DNA from: Marinobacter caseinilyticus
GTDB taxonomy: Bacteria; Pseudomonadota; Gammaproteobacteria; Pseudomonadales; Oleiphilaceae
Direction: 5' to 3'
DNA: 64,000 nt
Assembly (NCBI RefSeq): GCF_011074955.1
Contig: NZ_WUQJ01000005.1
Span: 1 to 64,000 of the forward strand
In this document: one piece after another, positions 63,911-64,000 of the stretch
Layout: each line of letters begins with the position of its first letter
Position numbering within the stretch: the stretch's first letter is position 1
The notes under the pieces: model-generated
The model's database searches: none
Told to the model about the DNA's origin: nothing
The model's input: the letters and a program-made list of their open reading frames with translations, nothing else
Position numbers and translations under genes: made by a program

Positions 63911-64000
63911 TCAAGATACCCGCCAGCGCATCGGATGGCTCTGCTTCAGTACGCCCTGATCGTCCCAGTCATCCCAAGCGGTAAATGGAATGCCCTGTTC
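63911..64000 (-). CDS. C-terminal fragment of an unidentified protein
   Basis: A minus-strand frame enters from the right edge and stops with TGA at 63911-63913. Its residues begin EQGIPFTAWDDWDDQGVL and end MRWRVS. A second frame stopping at 63882 also has coding-like composition near its end (ALAGILTGQPVASQS). The true end of this gene is uncertain, and no family is recognised. Confidence 0.35.
   Translation of the reverse strand, partial: EQGIPFTAWDDWDDQGVLKQSHPMRWRVS

Overview
The window looks like chromosomal DNA from a moderately GC-rich marine-type gammaproteobacterium. The evidence is a class I PHA locus, a TRAP transporter, PilU, an EfpL/YeiP-type elongation factor, KatG, PutA, Cfa and several Nu-class-like glutathione transferases. 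A Marinobacter or Saccharospirillum-like relative is an inference only. Genes are dense and lie on both strands. I found no rRNA, tRNA, CRISPR array, prophage or intact insertion sequence.

Layout. 1-3.3 kb: end of an unknown gene, then a lipid-anchored HlyD-type adaptor, ABC ATPase and ABC-2 permease in overlapping frames. 3.4-17.7 kb: a metabolic, detoxification and envelope stretch with a family III CoA transferase, YfcG-like GST, TSUP exporter, MscS channel, STAS/SEC14 protein, MDR oxidoreductase, MerR regulator divergent from an old-yellow-enzyme-type oxidoreductase, NfsA-like nitroreductase, eIF2B-like protein, RNase Z, YghU-like GST and a lytic transglycosylase. 18.0-20.4 kb: a GMC oxidoreductase translationally coupled to a small Tat/lipoprotein-like partner, then an outer-membrane barrel gene with an excellent intrinsic terminator and a long structured upstream region. 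21.9-29.1 kb: LysR regulator, YcsI-like DUF1445 protein, TRAP transporter DctPQM and the 5-oxoprolinase PxpABC, which read as one 5-oxoproline uptake and hydrolysis locus.

29.2-37.8 kb: a FIST-like protein coupled to what looks like a domesticated ISL3-transposase N-terminal region, a NudL-like Nudix enzyme, cyclopropane fatty acid synthase, a DUF1326/DUF2182 pair, EfpL, and a large TPR plus YwqK/MORN-repeat lipoprotein. 38.2-42.8 kb: a VOC protein and the PHA genes phaZ-phaB-phaC, the synthase carrying an unusual basic C-terminal tail. 42.9-43.0 kb: a candidate small RNA (promoter, hairpins, U-tract) between phaZ and katG. 43.5-52.8 kb: KatG, an orphan solute-binding protein, a haloacetate-dehalogenase-like hydrolase, PilU, and a PutA without the usual DNA-binding domain.

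53.2-64.0 kb: another GST-fold protein, two coupled lipoproteins, a lipoprotein with a Thr/Asp/Gly repeat linker and a fibronectin-like end, a tautomerase divergent from an HxlR regulator with a striking tandem palindromic operator, an S41 peptidase-like protein, a chemoreceptor with no periplasmic sensor coupled to a separate NIT-like sensor protein, a cupin, and a YqeY protein. The least conventional items are the ISL3-derived/FIST-like pair, the split chemoreceptor, the PHA synthase tail, the HxlR operator and the candidate sRNA.
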